From: SB25 sp050180705
GTDB lineage: Bacteria; Bacteroidota; Bacteroidia; Bacteroidales; Tenuifilaceae
Assembly: GCA_050180705.1 (NCBI GenBank)
Contig: JBFXDX010000005.1
Coordinates: forward strand, 171,876-235,875
DNA length: 64,000 nt
Reading direction: 5' to 3'
This document shows positions 16,590-25,205 of the stretch, one piece after another. The translations under genes were made by a program, and so were the position numbers. The notes under the pieces were generated by a model. That model was not told the DNA's origin and searched no databases. It was given only the letters and a program-made list of their open reading frames with translations. The first letter of the stretch is position 1, and every line of letters begins with the position of its first letter.

Positions 16590-17564
16590 TTATTGACATT
16601 TTAATTGTTGAATCTGATAATCAGCATTTGGTTTGTATGTGCCATAAGCTGCGTTTTTGTAAGCTTCACAAGCTTTTGCATTATCATTAATCTTTTGATA
16701 TGCAGTTGCCAATAAGAAGTATAGTTCTGCTTTTTCATCAGCAGTTCCGGTTTTTAGATCAATTGCTTTCAATGCAGCTTCAATTCCTTCGTTCCATTTC
16801 TCAACACGGTTATAGTTTACTGCAAGAAGTCTGTAAACATCATTGTCGTTACTATCATATTTTAGTACGTTGTTTAATGAAACAATGGCATCTTCATACT
16901 TTTGGTTCTTCTGAGCATCGTCTGCTTGTTTTAGGAAGAAGTTTTTAGCCTTGATGGTAGTTTCATCAGCGGTTTTATTATCGTTAGCCTTTTTAGCTGC
17001 TTCAATAGTTTTATCTATGTACTCAAGCATTTTAGCCTCGTCTCCTAATTTTTCATAAGAAAGAGTGAGACCGATTAGAGGATCAACAAAATCAGCATTG
17101 AAATTTAATGCTTTAGTGTAGTTTTTGATTGCTTCTTCAAATTTATCCTCTTTAAACTTGGTGTTTCCCATTACGTTGTAAAGTTTTGGAATTGTTTTTT
17201 CAACGCGAGATTTAATTGCACCAACATTGTATTTAACAGCAGTTTCTTCTGCTTTTTCCAAGTTATCAAGTGTTCCTTGAAGATCCTTTTGTTTATAGCT
17301 AGACATTGCTAACTCAAAATAAACAGAAGGGGTAAGGCTTTCGGAGTTTGTTTTAACCTCAGTGCCTTCTTCTCCCAATTGCTCACAAATTTGAATGGCT
17401 TTATTCAGATTTTCTAAAGCTGATTTAGGATCTTGTTTGTAGGTTGTTGCTGCAGAATTGTATGCATCAACCGCCTCTTTCATTGTTTGTCCGAATCCAA
17501 CTACAGGGATTAACAAACCTAACCCAACAACTAGTAAAGAATTAAGAATTTGTTTTCTTTTCAT
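16590..17564 (-). CDS. Exported tetratricopeptide-repeat protein
   Basis: A 324-residue protein with a signal peptide (about 1-25, ending VVGFGQ). The rest is helical repeats typical of TPRs, for example FEEAIKNYTKALNFNAD, then YEDAIVSLNNVLKYDSN and WNEGIEAALKAIDLK. I count about five to six repeats. It probably serves as a periplasmic scaffold for protein contacts. The specific role is unknown. It stands alone between a terminator and tadA. Confidence 0.85.
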   Translation of the reverse strand: MKRKQILNSLLVVGLGLLIPVVGFGQTMKEAVDAYNSAATTYKQDPKSALENLNKAIQICEQLGEEGTEVKTNSESLTPSVYFELAMSSYKQKDLQGTLDNLEKAEETAVKYNVGAIKSRVEKTIPKLYNVMGNTKFKEDKFEEAIKNYTKALNFNADFVDPLIGLTLSYEKLGDEAKMLEYIDKTIEAAKKANDNKTADETTIKAKNFFLKQADDAQKNQKYEDAIVSLNNVLKYDSNDNDVYRLLAVNYNRVEKWNEGIEAALKAIDLKTGTADEKAELYFLLATAYQKINDNAKACEAYKNAAYGTYKPNADYQIQQLKCQ

Positions 17565-17669
17565 AGGTATTTTTATTTAAATGGTTTTTTGTTTGGAATT
17601 TTCCCAAAAATATTAATTGAGAGCATAAATCAAAAATTATGGACAGAAATTTATACTCATTCTAATTAA

Positions 17670-18113
17670 CTACCGCTTTTTTTTAAAAAAATCGGATACT
17701 AATTGAGAGCATTCATTAGTCATTATGCCTGTGCTTACTTGAGTTTTTGGGTGAAGAATGGTATCTCCAAATAGTTTATAGCCCCGCTTTGGATCGGGAG
17801 CTCCATATATTAGATTCCCGACACGTGACCAGTAAAGAGCTCCTGCGCACATTGTACAGGGTTCTACGGTAACATATAGCGTACATTGATCTAAATATTT
17901 TCCGCCTAGAAAGTTTGTGGCAGCCGTTATTGCTTGCATTTCGGCATGGGCTGTGGGATCGTTAAGGGTTTCAGTAAGATTGTGAGCTCGCGAAATAATC
18001 TTTCCATTACATACAACTACTGCACCAATAGGAACTTCGTCTTTTTCAAATGCCTTTTTGGCCTCCTTTATGGCTTCGTTCATGAAGAATTCGTGCGATT
18101 GCTGTAATATCAT
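17670..18113 (-). CDS. tadA: tRNA-specific adenosine deaminase
   Basis: Deaminates A34 of tRNA-Arg(ACG) to inosine. The zinc site is complete: PTAHAEMQAI with the His and the proton-shuttling Glu, and EPCTMCAGALYWSR with the two Cys. The 147-residue length and the PIGAVVV start of the core fit TadA. A close alternative would be guanine deaminase, but PCTMCAGAL and the AHAEM spacing favour TadA. It is divergently placed from aspS, which lies 100 bases away. Confidence 0.88.
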   Translation of the reverse strand: MILQQSHEFFMNEAIKEAKKAFEKDEVPIGAVVVCNGKIISRAHNLTETLNDPTAHAEMQAITAATNFLGGKYLDQCTLYVTVEPCTMCAGALYWSRVGNLIYGAPDPKRGYKLFGDTILHPKTQVSTGIMTNECSQLVSDFFKKKR

Positions 18114-18213
18114 ATAAACTAAACTTCAAAATAATGGATTTAAAAAAATGCTAACACATTTAAGCTTCGCTTTTTCTTTTTAACTTCGCAAGTTAATTAA
18201 ATTATTAAAAATT

Positions 18214-19965
18214 ATGTACAGAACTCATAATTGCGGTGAACTAAGAATTAGCAATGTGGGCAATTCGGTTACACTGAGCGGCTGGGTGCAGCGTATTAGA
18301 AATTTAGGCGGAATGACTTTTATCGATATTCGCGATAGATATGGCATTACACAGGTGGTTATTGATGAAAACTCGGAGAAATCGATTCACGATATAGTTG
18401 GAAAGCTTGGGCGAGAGTTTGTTGTTCAAATACACGGAGATGTAATTGAGCGCGCTAGTAAGAACACTAAGATTTCCACTGGTGATGTAGAAGTAAACGC
18501 AAAGCAAATAAAGATTCTGAATGAATCGGAGTTACCTCCTTTCACCATTGAGGATGATACTGATGGTGGCGACGAGTTAAGAATGAAATATCGTTATTTA
18601 GATTTGCGCCGTAATCCTGTAAAGAATGCTTTGATTCTTAGACATAATTTGGCTCAGGAAGTTCGTCGCTATTTAGATGGTTCTGGCTTTATTGAGGTAG
18701 AAACACCATTTTTGATTAAGTCGACACCCGAGGGTGCTCGCGATTTTGTTGTTCCATCTCGCATTCACCATGGAGAGTTCTATGCACTACCACAATCTCC
18801 GCAAACTTTCAAGCAATTGTTGATGGTTGCAGGGTTTGATAAGTATTTTCAGATTGTTAAGTGTTTCAGGGATGAGGATTTAAGAGCGGATCGTCAGCCT
18901 GAATTTACTCAGATTGACTGTGAGATGTCTTTTGTTGAGCGCGATGATATTCTTGAAGTCTTCGAAGGATTAACAAAGCATCTTTTCGATAAGGTTAAGG
19001 GAATTAATTTTGATAAGCCATTTTTAAAGATGCCATATCAAGAGGCTATGAGTAAGTATGGCTCCGATAAGCCTGATATTCGATTTGGGATGGAATTTGT
19101 TGAGTTATCATCGTTGGTAAAAGGAAAAGGTTTTGGTGTTTTTGATAATGCTGAGTATGTTGGTGGAATTTGTGCGAAGGGTTGTGCTGCTTATACTCGT
19201 AAACAACTCGATGAATTAACTGATTTTGTAAAACGTCCTCAAATTGGAGCGAGTGGGCTTATTTATGCTCGCATAGGAGACGATGGTACTATAAAATCAT
19301 CTGTAGATAAGTTTTATTCTCCTGATGATTTGCAAAAAATTGCAGAGGCAATGTGTGCAACACCTGGGGACTTAATACTTGTACTTGCTGGTGGGTTAAA
19401 GAAAACATTATCGGCGTTATGTGAACTAAGGCTCGAGATGGGAACTCGCTTAGGCTTAAGATCTAAGGATGATTTTGCACCTCTTTGGGTTGTGGATTTC
19501 CCTTTGCTTGAATGGGATGAAGATGCAAAACGTTTCTTTGCAATGCACCATCCTTTTACTTCTCCAAAACCGGAAGATATTATGTTATTTGACACCGATC
19601 CTGGAGCAATTCGTGCAAATGCATATGATCTTGTTATTAATGGTGTTGAGATTGGAGGGGGATCAATAAGAATTTTTGATAGGGTTTTGCAGCAAAAGAT
19701 GTTTGAAACCTTAGGTTTTACTCCAGAAGAAGCTGACAAGCAGTTTGGATTCTTATTGAATGCATTTAAGTATGGAGCACCACCTCATGGTGGAATTGCA
19801 TTTGGCTTTGATAGGCTTTGTTCGTTGTTTGGAGGTGCAGATTCAATTCGAGACTACATTGCATTCCCGAAAAATAATGCAGCACGAGATGTAATGATAG
19901 ACTCTCCGGCGACAATTCGACAAGAACAACTCGATGAATTAAGTATTGGTATTAGACCAGAATAG
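18214..19965 (+). CDS. aspS: Aspartyl-tRNA synthetase
   Basis: Class II synthetase that charges tRNA-Asp. The N-terminal OB fold (GWVQRIRNLGGMTFIDIRD) is followed by motif 2 FRDEDLRADRQPEFTQID. A bacterial GAD insertion lies at about residues 300-410, and motif 3 is GIAFGFDRL. At 583 residues it is the full bacterial type. Bacterial AspRS may or may not be discriminating; with no GatCAB in view I cannot say which this is. It ends at a strong bidirectional terminator. Confidence 0.96.
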   Translation: MYRTHNCGELRISNVGNSVTLSGWVQRIRNLGGMTFIDIRDRYGITQVVIDENSEKSIHDIVGKLGREFVVQIHGDVIERASKNTKISTGDVEVNAKQIKILNESELPPFTIEDDTDGGDELRMKYRYLDLRRNPVKNALILRHNLAQEVRRYLDGSGFIEVETPFLIKSTPEGARDFVVPSRIHHGEFYALPQSPQTFKQLLMVAGFDKYFQIVKCFRDEDLRADRQPEFTQIDCEMSFVERDDILEVFEGLTKHLFDKVKGINFDKPFLKMPYQEAMSKYGSDKPDIRFGMEFVELSSLVKGKGFGVFDNAEYVGGICAKGCAAYTRKQLDELTDFVKRPQIGASGLIYARIGDDGTIKSSVDKFYSPDDLQKIAEAMCATPGDLILVLAGGLKKTLSALCELRLEMGTRLGLRSKDDFAPLWVVDFPLLEWDEDAKRFFAMHHPFTSPKPEDIMLFDTDPGAIRANAYDLVINGVEIGGGSIRIFDRVLQQKMFETLGFTPEEADKQFGFLLNAFKYGAPPHGGIAFGFDRLCSLFGGADSIRDYIAFPKNNAARDVMIDSPATIRQEQLDELSIGIRPE

Positions 19966-19978
19966 TAATGATGTAGAT

Positions 19979-20007
19979 AAAAAAACACCCCTAGGGGTGT
20001 TTTTTTA
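19979..20007. terminator. Bidirectional terminator between aspS and small lipoprotein
   Basis: Inverted repeat AAAACACCCC / GGGGTGTTTT centred on TA near 19992, flanked by A and T runs, serving both convergent genes. Confidence 0.9.
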
Positions 20008-20024
20008 TTTTTAATTTCTAATGA

Positions 20025-20201
20025 TTATTCTGGTAAATGTTGAGTTGTGTCAGCATTTGTTTCAACTTCACTTGCTTGTGTAGTGTCAGCTTGTTGTTCT
20101 GTTGGTTGAACCTCTGTTGCCTCCTCCTTTTTAGGAGCAGATTTACAAGCAACCATAGAAAGCATTCCAGCAACCATTAAAAAAAGAGCAATTCTTTTCA
20201 T
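20025..20201 (-). CDS. Small lipoprotein (58 residues), unknown function
   Basis: Short reading frame found by translating the minus strand: MKRIALFLMVAGMLSMVAC, then KSAPKKEE and a Thr/Gln/Glu/Asp-rich tail ending TTQHLPE. The lipobox SMVAC puts the lipid on Cys19. After the Cys, KSAPKKEE is charged, as in surface-export signals of some Bacteroidota lipoproteins, but this is only suggestive. The start lies at 20201; the stop is 18 bases before the shared terminator. The codon use and real signal peptide make it a genuine gene. I do not know its function. Confidence 0.75.
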   Translation of the reverse strand: MKRIALFLMVAGMLSMVACKSAPKKEEATEVQPTEQQADTTQASEVETNADTTQHLPE

Positions 20202-20744
20202 AGTTAAGAGTATTAGTTAGTTTGTTCCTTACAAAAATATGATTTTAATCAATAAAATCAAATTAATGTTAAATTTTTTTAAAACAAAAACAATGTGTTG
20301 TAAATTATCAAATTAATAGTTTTTACTTAATTTTTGATGCATTTTATTCAGTTTGATATGTCTTGCAATTATTCAAATATTCATATCAAACAACAGAAAA
20401 TAAAATTTAATAAACCTATATTTATTGATGTTTTCAACATTACTGTAATGTTTTTTATTAGGATTAGGTTTTACAATTTAAATAATTCAGTATTTTTTAA
20501 GAATAAGAATTGTTGTATATTATATCATCGTTTACTTCATTGGCTTTGAATTATTGTTTCTACTATATAATTAACTGATTGGCAAATGGATGAATTTAGA
20601 TAATTTATTAAAACTATTGTTTTATTTTATAATTTATTTACATTTGTAGATCTCTGTGATATAACTATTTCTACATTTTGAAATACTTGTGTCATATTAA
20701 TGATATTAATTTTTGAAAAAAATAACAACAAATAATTAAACCAA
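20202..20744. other. 540-base AT-rich spacer without a convincing gene
   Basis: This is the longest internal gap of the window. It is extremely AT-rich with many A and T tracts. A 71-codon frame at 20334-20549 is low-complexity and lacks any recognisable start context, so I do not call it. The spacer precedes a gene for an AT-hook protein and could hold that protein's own binding sites, or an unrecognised small RNA. Confidence 0.6.
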
Positions 20745-21443
20745 ATGAAAAAAATTACTCTTACACAAAACGAAGTCAATGATCTAATTGATCTTTATCA
20801 AACAGAAATTGATAGAGCACAACGGAGAATTGTAAATTTGAAGGCGTTGTTAAAACAGTTAATTGAAGGAAAATCATCGTCAGAAGAGGATGGTGGTGTT
20901 GAGAAGAAGTCTAAAGAAGAGGTTGTTTCAATGCCAGCCAAGAGAGGACGTAAACCTAAAGTTCAAAAAGAAAGCATTGTTGAAGAAAAGGTAAAAGAAC
21001 CTAAGAAAAGGGGACGAAAACCTAAAGTAAAAGAGGAAAAGGTTGTTTCTAAAAAAGAAGAAGATGAAGTTGTAAAAAAAGTTGAGAAGCTTGCAAAAAA
21101 ACGCGGTCGTAAGCCAAAACCTGTTAGAAAGTCGATAAAAATAGGGAAGGGCGAAGATAAGGTAAAGTGGATCGATTTAATTTATGATATTCTTCGTACA
21201 AAGAACTCTTTGATGTTATCAAATTCTTTAACCTTAGCGGCAATGGAGCAATTAGGAATTTCTGATGTTGATAAGGATCGGGTTCGAATGGCAATTTCAA
21301 CAAATTTAACAAGGCTTACAAAGTACGATAAGACTATTGGTAAATATTCTCAGGATGGAACTCCTGGGTCATTTTATGGTCTTGCAGATTGGTTTGATTC
21401 AAAAGGAAAACCAAAGGCTGAGTTTAAAAATAAATTGATGTAA
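20745..21443 (+). CDS. AT-hook DNA-binding protein with winged-helix-like C-terminal domain
   Basis: A 232-residue protein in three parts. Residues 1-45 are a helix likely to form a coiled coil (NEVNDLIDLYQTEIDRAQR). The basic middle carries three exact AT-hook cores KRGRKPK at residues 66-72, 88-94 and 119-125 within Lys/Glu-rich linkers. A C-terminal domain of about 90 residues (WIDLIYDILRTKNSLML to DWFDSKGKPK) is helical and wing-like, comparable with HARE-HTH/winged-helix modules. AT hooks bind the minor groove of AT tracts, so a nucleoid-associated or regulatory role is likely. It has its own terminator. Confidence 0.82.
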   Translation: MKKITLTQNEVNDLIDLYQTEIDRAQRRIVNLKALLKQLIEGKSSSEEDGGVEKKSKEEVVSMPAKRGRKPKVQKESIVEEKVKEPKKRGRKPKVKEEKVVSKKEEDEVVKKVEKLAKKRGRKPKPVRKSIKIGKGEDKVKWIDLIYDILRTKNSLMLSNSLTLAAMEQLGISDVDKDRVRMAISTNLTRLTKYDKTIGKYSQDGTPGSFYGLADWFDSKGKPKAEFKNKLM

Positions 21444-21462
21444 TATAACTTAATATAGCTTG

Positions 21463-21495
21463 AAAAAAGACCGATTTTGGTCTTTTTCTTTTTTT
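21463..21495 (+). terminator. Terminator after AT-hook gene
   Basis: Stem AAAAAAGACC (21463-21472) with GGTCTTTTT (21479-21487), loop GATTTT, then TTTCTTTTTTT. Confidence 0.85.
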
Positions 21496-21507
21496 GATAT
21501 TAAATGA

Positions 21508-21515
21508 TAGTTTTG
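21508..21515 (+). promoter_or_regulatory. Candidate -7 box before the RsmB-like gene
   Basis: TAGTTTTG matches TAnnTTTG and ends ten bases before the ATG at 21526, so the transcript would be nearly leaderless. No TTG lies at the right distance upstream, hence the low score. Confidence 0.3.
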
Positions 21516-21525
21516 CAAAAAAAAG

Positions 21526-22722
21526 ATGATACGAGTTGTTGAAGTAATTGCTACAGGAGTTCGAGATGTAATTCAGGATGAACGTCCTTTAGATCAGGTC
21601 ACTTCGTTTTGGTTGAAACAGAATAAAGGTTGGAGCCGAGAAGAGAAGGGTTTTTTCGCAGAGACCTTAGCTGAAGTGGTTCGTTGGTGGCGATTACTGA
21701 ATGAGTTGAGATTTACTTCATCAACAAATTATGGGAGCATATATCACGATGCAGTTGTTAACTTCATTGTTTTACATTATGATAGTAGTATTACGCATGG
21801 TTTAGTAAATTCTAGCGACCAGAAGAAAGTAAAAAAGATATTCGAAAATCTTGAAGTTACCAGAGCATTAAAAGAGTCAATTCCTGATTGGCTGGATGAA
21901 ATTGGTTATAATGAATTGGGCGATGATTGGGAAAAAGAGTTAAAGGCTTTAAATAAACTTCCAGAGATAATTTTACGAGTAAACACACTAAAAAGCAGCA
22001 AGGATGAACTTCTTAAATGGTTGGTTCGAGAGAAGTTTAAGGCTGTTTCAATGGATTTACCCGATGCAATTCGAATAACAGAACGTACCAATATTTATAG
22101 TTCTGAGGCATTTAGGTTAGGGATGTTTGAACAGCAGGATTATTCTTCTCAGCAAGTTGCTCCTTTTTTAGATGTGAAACCGGGAATGCGAGTTGTCGAC
22201 GCTTGTGCAGGGAATGGGGGAAAAACTCTGCATTTAGCAAGCATTATGGGCAATAAGGGACGAATTATAGCAATGGATACGGTCGATTGGAAATTAACGG
22301 AGTTGAGAAATAGAACTAGGCGTGCGGGGGCCTCTATTGTGGAAACAAAGGTGATTGAGTCCAGCAAAACCATTAAGCGATTAATGGATAGTGCAGATAG
22401 GGTATTGCTAGATGTACCTTGCTCTGGATTAGGGGTGTTGAGGCGAAATCCAGATTCTAAATGGAAATTAACGCCAGAACGAATCGATGAGTTGAAAAGG
22501 ATTCAGGAAGATATTTTGAGCAGATATTGGGTTATGGTTAAGCCTCAAGGTAAATTTGTATACTCTACATGCAGCCTACTTCCATCGGAGAATGAGTTTC
22601 AGGTTAAACGGTTTATCGAAAAATATAATGGTCAATTTGTGCTGGAGGAAGAACGTAAAATATCTCCAGCACAGAGCGGTTTCGATGGATTTTATATGGC
22701 TAGAATTCGAAGAGAATTTTAG
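21526..22722 (+). CDS. RsmB-type 16S rRNA (cytosine-5) methyltransferase
   Basis: NOL1/NOP2/Sun-family RNA m5C methyltransferase of 398 residues. The N-terminal 100 residues are helical and NusB-like, as in RsmB. The catalytic domain has MRVVDACAGNGGKTLHLAS (SAM motif I), LLDVPCSGLGVLRRNPDSKW (motif IV with the release Cys) and FVYSTCSLLPSENE (motif VI with the nucleophilic Cys). Family precedent is methylation of C967 in 16S rRNA. The gene runs toward miaB and shares a hairpin with it. Confidence 0.86.
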   Translation: MIRVVEVIATGVRDVIQDERPLDQVTSFWLKQNKGWSREEKGFFAETLAEVVRWWRLLNELRFTSSTNYGSIYHDAVVNFIVLHYDSSITHGLVNSSDQKKVKKIFENLEVTRALKESIPDWLDEIGYNELGDDWEKELKALNKLPEIILRVNTLKSSKDELLKWLVREKFKAVSMDLPDAIRITERTNIYSSEAFRLGMFEQQDYSSQQVAPFLDVKPGMRVVDACAGNGGKTLHLASIMGNKGRIIAMDTVDWKLTELRNRTRRAGASIVETKVIESSKTIKRLMDSADRVLLDVPCSGLGVLRRNPDSKWKLTPERIDELKRIQEDILSRYWVMVKPQGKFVYSTCSLLPSENEFQVKRFIEKYNGQFVLEEERKISPAQSGFDGFYMARIRREF

Positions 22723-22744
22723 AGGACAATCATTAATTAAGAAA

Positions 22745-22769
22745 AAAGTCCCAATAAATTTGGGACTTT
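22745..22769. terminator. Terminator between convergent rsmB-like and miaB genes
   Basis: Perfect 10-bp stem AAAGTCCCAA (22745-22754) with TTGGGACTTT (22760-22769), loop TAAAT. Both sides are A/T-rich; it is closer to the rightward gene. Confidence 0.8.
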
Positions 22770-22795
22770 ATATTTAATGGTTCTTATAAAATTGA

Positions 22796-24196
22796 CTACT
22801 CCTCTACGATATTTCCAATTAGTGTGGCAGGCGTACAATCTGTGATTTTTACAAAAACAAAATCGCCAATTTTGTAATTTTCCCGAGGAAATACAACCAC
22901 CTTATTATGAGTTGTTCGTCCGTAGAATTGCTCTTTTGATTTTTTTGATTCCCCTTCAATAAGGACTTCGAAACTTTTACCAATATCCTTTTGCTTGCTA
23001 ATCTCCGATAGTTTTCCTTGAAGTTCAATAATCTCGCTCAATCTACGTGTTTTAACATCCTCGGGGACATCGTCCTCAAATTTTCTTTCGGCCTTAGTAT
23101 TTGGGCGTTCAGAATATTTAAACATGTAAGCAAAATCGTAACTTACATCTTGCATCAAACTAAGTGTTTGATCATGATCAAGTTCAGTCTCAGTGCAAAA
23201 TCCTGTGATAATATCGGTTGATATAGAGCAATCGGGAATAATTTCGCGAATTGCAGCAATTCTATTTAGGTAATCTTCCCGAGTATACTTTCGGTTCATT
23301 AATTTGAGCATTCTGGTCGATCCTGACTGAACAGGAAGGTGAATGTGATTACAGATATTCTCATACATTGCTATGGTATGTAGTACGCCATTAGACAAAT
23401 CCTTTGGATGCGAAGTGGAGAAACGAACCCTTAGTCTTGGATCCACCAATGCAACCATTTCGAGTAAATCGGCAAAGGTTGTTGTATGCTTTATCAAACC
23501 TTTAGATTCTTCCCATTTATATGAATTTACATTTTGGCCAAGCAAAGTAACCTCGCGGTAGCCAGCATTGACTAGTTCCTTTATCTCACGAACGATTGTT
23601 TCTGGATTACGGCTACGCTCAACACCTCGGGTGTACGGCACAACGCAGTACGTACACATGTTGTTACATCCACGCATAATGGATACAAAAGCAGAAACGC
23701 CATTTTTATCAAGTCTTACGGGGCTTATGTCAGCATACGTTTCTTCGCGCGAAAGCAAAACGTTAACACCTTTCTGTCCATCTTCGGCTGCTCTAAGTAA
23801 TACTGGAAGTTCGCGATAGGCATCGGGACCGACAACTATATCAACAACACGTTTTTCTTCAATCAGTTTATCCTTTAGTCTTTCGGCCATGCAGCCAATA
23901 ACTCCAACTAATACCGATGGTCTGCTCTTTTTTATTTGCCAAAAAACATCTAACCGGCCATAAACTCTTGTTTCAGCATTTTCTCTGATGGAGCAAGTGT
24001 TAATAAGTATCACATCTGCATCGCTCATGTTGCTGGTAATTGCATAGCCATGGGCAATAAGTATCGATGCAACAACCTCGCTATCGTTAACATTCATTTG
24101 ACAGCCGTAGGTTTCAATATAAACTTTTTGTCTATCGTTACTATTTTCGGGGGTTACATCCTCAAAAACACTTCCTTCTTCAGCGTTAAAATCCAT
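22796..24196 (-). CDS. miaB: tRNA-2-methylthio-N6-dimethylallyladenosine synthase
   Basis: Radical-SAM methylthiotransferase acting on A37 of tRNAs that read UNN codons. The N-terminal UPF0004 domain shows ETYGCQMNVNDSE (Cys32), NTCSIRENAE and IGCMAERL, the three auxiliary-cluster cysteines. The radical-SAM cluster is MRGCNNMCTYCVVPYTRG, and a TRAM domain closes the protein (about residues 390-466). MiaB is preferred over RimO and MtaB because of MRGCNNMCTYC and the position of the TRAM domain. It is divergent from yebC. Confidence 0.95.
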   Translation of the reverse strand: MDFNAEEGSVFEDVTPENSNDRQKVYIETYGCQMNVNDSEVVASILIAHGYAITSNMSDADVILINTCSIRENAETRVYGRLDVFWQIKKSRPSVLVGVIGCMAERLKDKLIEEKRVVDIVVGPDAYRELPVLLRAAEDGQKGVNVLLSREETYADISPVRLDKNGVSAFVSIMRGCNNMCTYCVVPYTRGVERSRNPETIVREIKELVNAGYREVTLLGQNVNSYKWEESKGLIKHTTTFADLLEMVALVDPRLRVRFSTSHPKDLSNGVLHTIAMYENICNHIHLPVQSGSTRMLKLMNRKYTREDYLNRIAAIREIIPDCSISTDIITGFCTETELDHDQTLSLMQDVSYDFAYMFKYSERPNTKAERKFEDDVPEDVKTRRLSEIIELQGKLSEISKQKDIGKSFEVLIEGESKKSKEQFYGRTTHNKVVVFPRENYKIGDFVFVKITDCTPATLIGNIVEE

Positions 24197-24318
24197 CGGT
24201 TAAATTTTTTACAAAAATAGAAAAATGATTGTAAATGCTTTGTAAGATTGACGAATGTCAATGATAAATAAAATGGTTGTTTTTTGGATAAGCAACGAAT
24301 CAAATAATTCGCAATAAT

Positions 24319-24349
24319 TTTGATAAGACTTATCTACCAATTACCTTTG
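24319..24349 (+). promoter_or_regulatory. Promoter of yebC (TTTG-N19-TACCTTTG)
   Basis: TTTG at 24319-24322, exactly 19 bases, then TACCTTTG at 24342-24349. It fits the Bacteroidota housekeeping consensus in both boxes and spacing. Transcription would start about 28 bases before the yebC ATG. Confidence 0.8.
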
Positions 24350-24383
24350 CAACTATAAAACGTAAATCATAAAATAAAATCAT

Positions 24384-25130
24384 ATGTCAGGGCATAATAA
24401 ATGGTCAACAATTAAAAGAAAAAAAGGTGCATTAGATGCAAAGCGTTCTAAGGAATTTTCGAGGATAATTAAGGAAATTACAGTAGCAGTAAAGGAGAGT
24501 GGTGGCGATCCTGATGGAAACCCAAGATTGCGTATGGCAATTAATAACGCAAAGGGTGTAAACATGCCTAAGGATAACATTCAGAGAGCCATTTCGAAAG
24601 CTGAAAAAGATCCAGAAAATTTGTTGGAATTAACATTTGAAGGCTATGGTCCTGGTGGAATTGCGATATTTATCGAATGTCTTACAGATAATAACAACCG
24701 AACAATTAGTGCTATCCGTTCAACTTTAACTAAAAAAGGTGGAAGTCTTGGTACCAATGGATCGTTAGCATTTTTATTTGAGAGAAAAGGTATTTTCACA
24801 ATCAAAAAGGAGAGTGCCAAACTCGAGGATATAGAGCTTGATTTAATTGATTCAGGTGCTCAGGATATAGATGATAACGAGGAGGCTTATATTGTTACTA
24901 CTGCCATGGAGGATTTTGGCAAGATGAACAAAAAGTTAGAAGAATTAAAGGTTGACGTTGAGAATGCAAGTTTACAACGAATTCCTAACGATTATAAAAC
25001 TGCCGACACATCAACTGCATTGAAGTTGTTGAGGTTAGTTGATGAAATTGAGGATAATGATGATGTTCAAAATGTTTATCATAACCTTGAGATTACCGAT
25101 GAGGTTATGGCGGCAATGGAGAACGATTAA
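24384..25130 (+). CDS. yebC: YebC/PmpR-family DNA- or ribosome-associated regulator
   Basis: A 248-residue member of the highly conserved YebC family, acting in the cytoplasm. Family members have been described as transcription regulators and, more recently, as factors that relieve ribosome stalling. The start MSGHNKWSTIKRKKGALDA is diagnostic, followed by PRLRMAINNAKGVNMPKDN. It is monocistronic: a promoter lies before it and a hairpin terminator follows. Confidence 0.96.
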   Translation: MSGHNKWSTIKRKKGALDAKRSKEFSRIIKEITVAVKESGGDPDGNPRLRMAINNAKGVNMPKDNIQRAISKAEKDPENLLELTFEGYGPGGIAIFIECLTDNNNRTISAIRSTLTKKGGSLGTNGSLAFLFERKGIFTIKKESAKLEDIELDLIDSGAQDIDDNEEAYIVTTAMEDFGKMNKKLEELKVDVENASLQRIPNDYKTADTSTALKLLRLVDEIEDNDDVQNVYHNLEITDEVMAAMEND

Positions 25131-25161
25131 ATCATCTCCGAATTAATTTAGTTTATTATAT

Positions 25162-25193
25162 TGGCCATTGATATTTTCTCAGTGGCCATTTTT
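25162..25193 (+). terminator. Terminator hairpin directly before glpK
   Basis: 10-bp stem TGGCCATTGA (25162-25171) with TCAGTGGCCA (25179-25188) containing one G-U pair, loop TATTTTC, then TTTTT. It is 12 bases from the glpK ATG, so it is either the yebC terminator or a glpK attenuator. Confidence 0.85.
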
Positions 25194-25205
25194 AAATTGG
25201 AAACC

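Noticed and set aside
20334..20549. 71-codon reading frame in the AT-rich spacer
   Set aside because: Low-complexity, Ile/Phe/Asn-rich translation, no signal or domain, no start context; expected by chance in such AT-rich DNA.
25161..25205. Longer start for glycerol kinase
   Set aside because: The extension is the translation of a terminator stem; the ATG at 25206 matches the family start.
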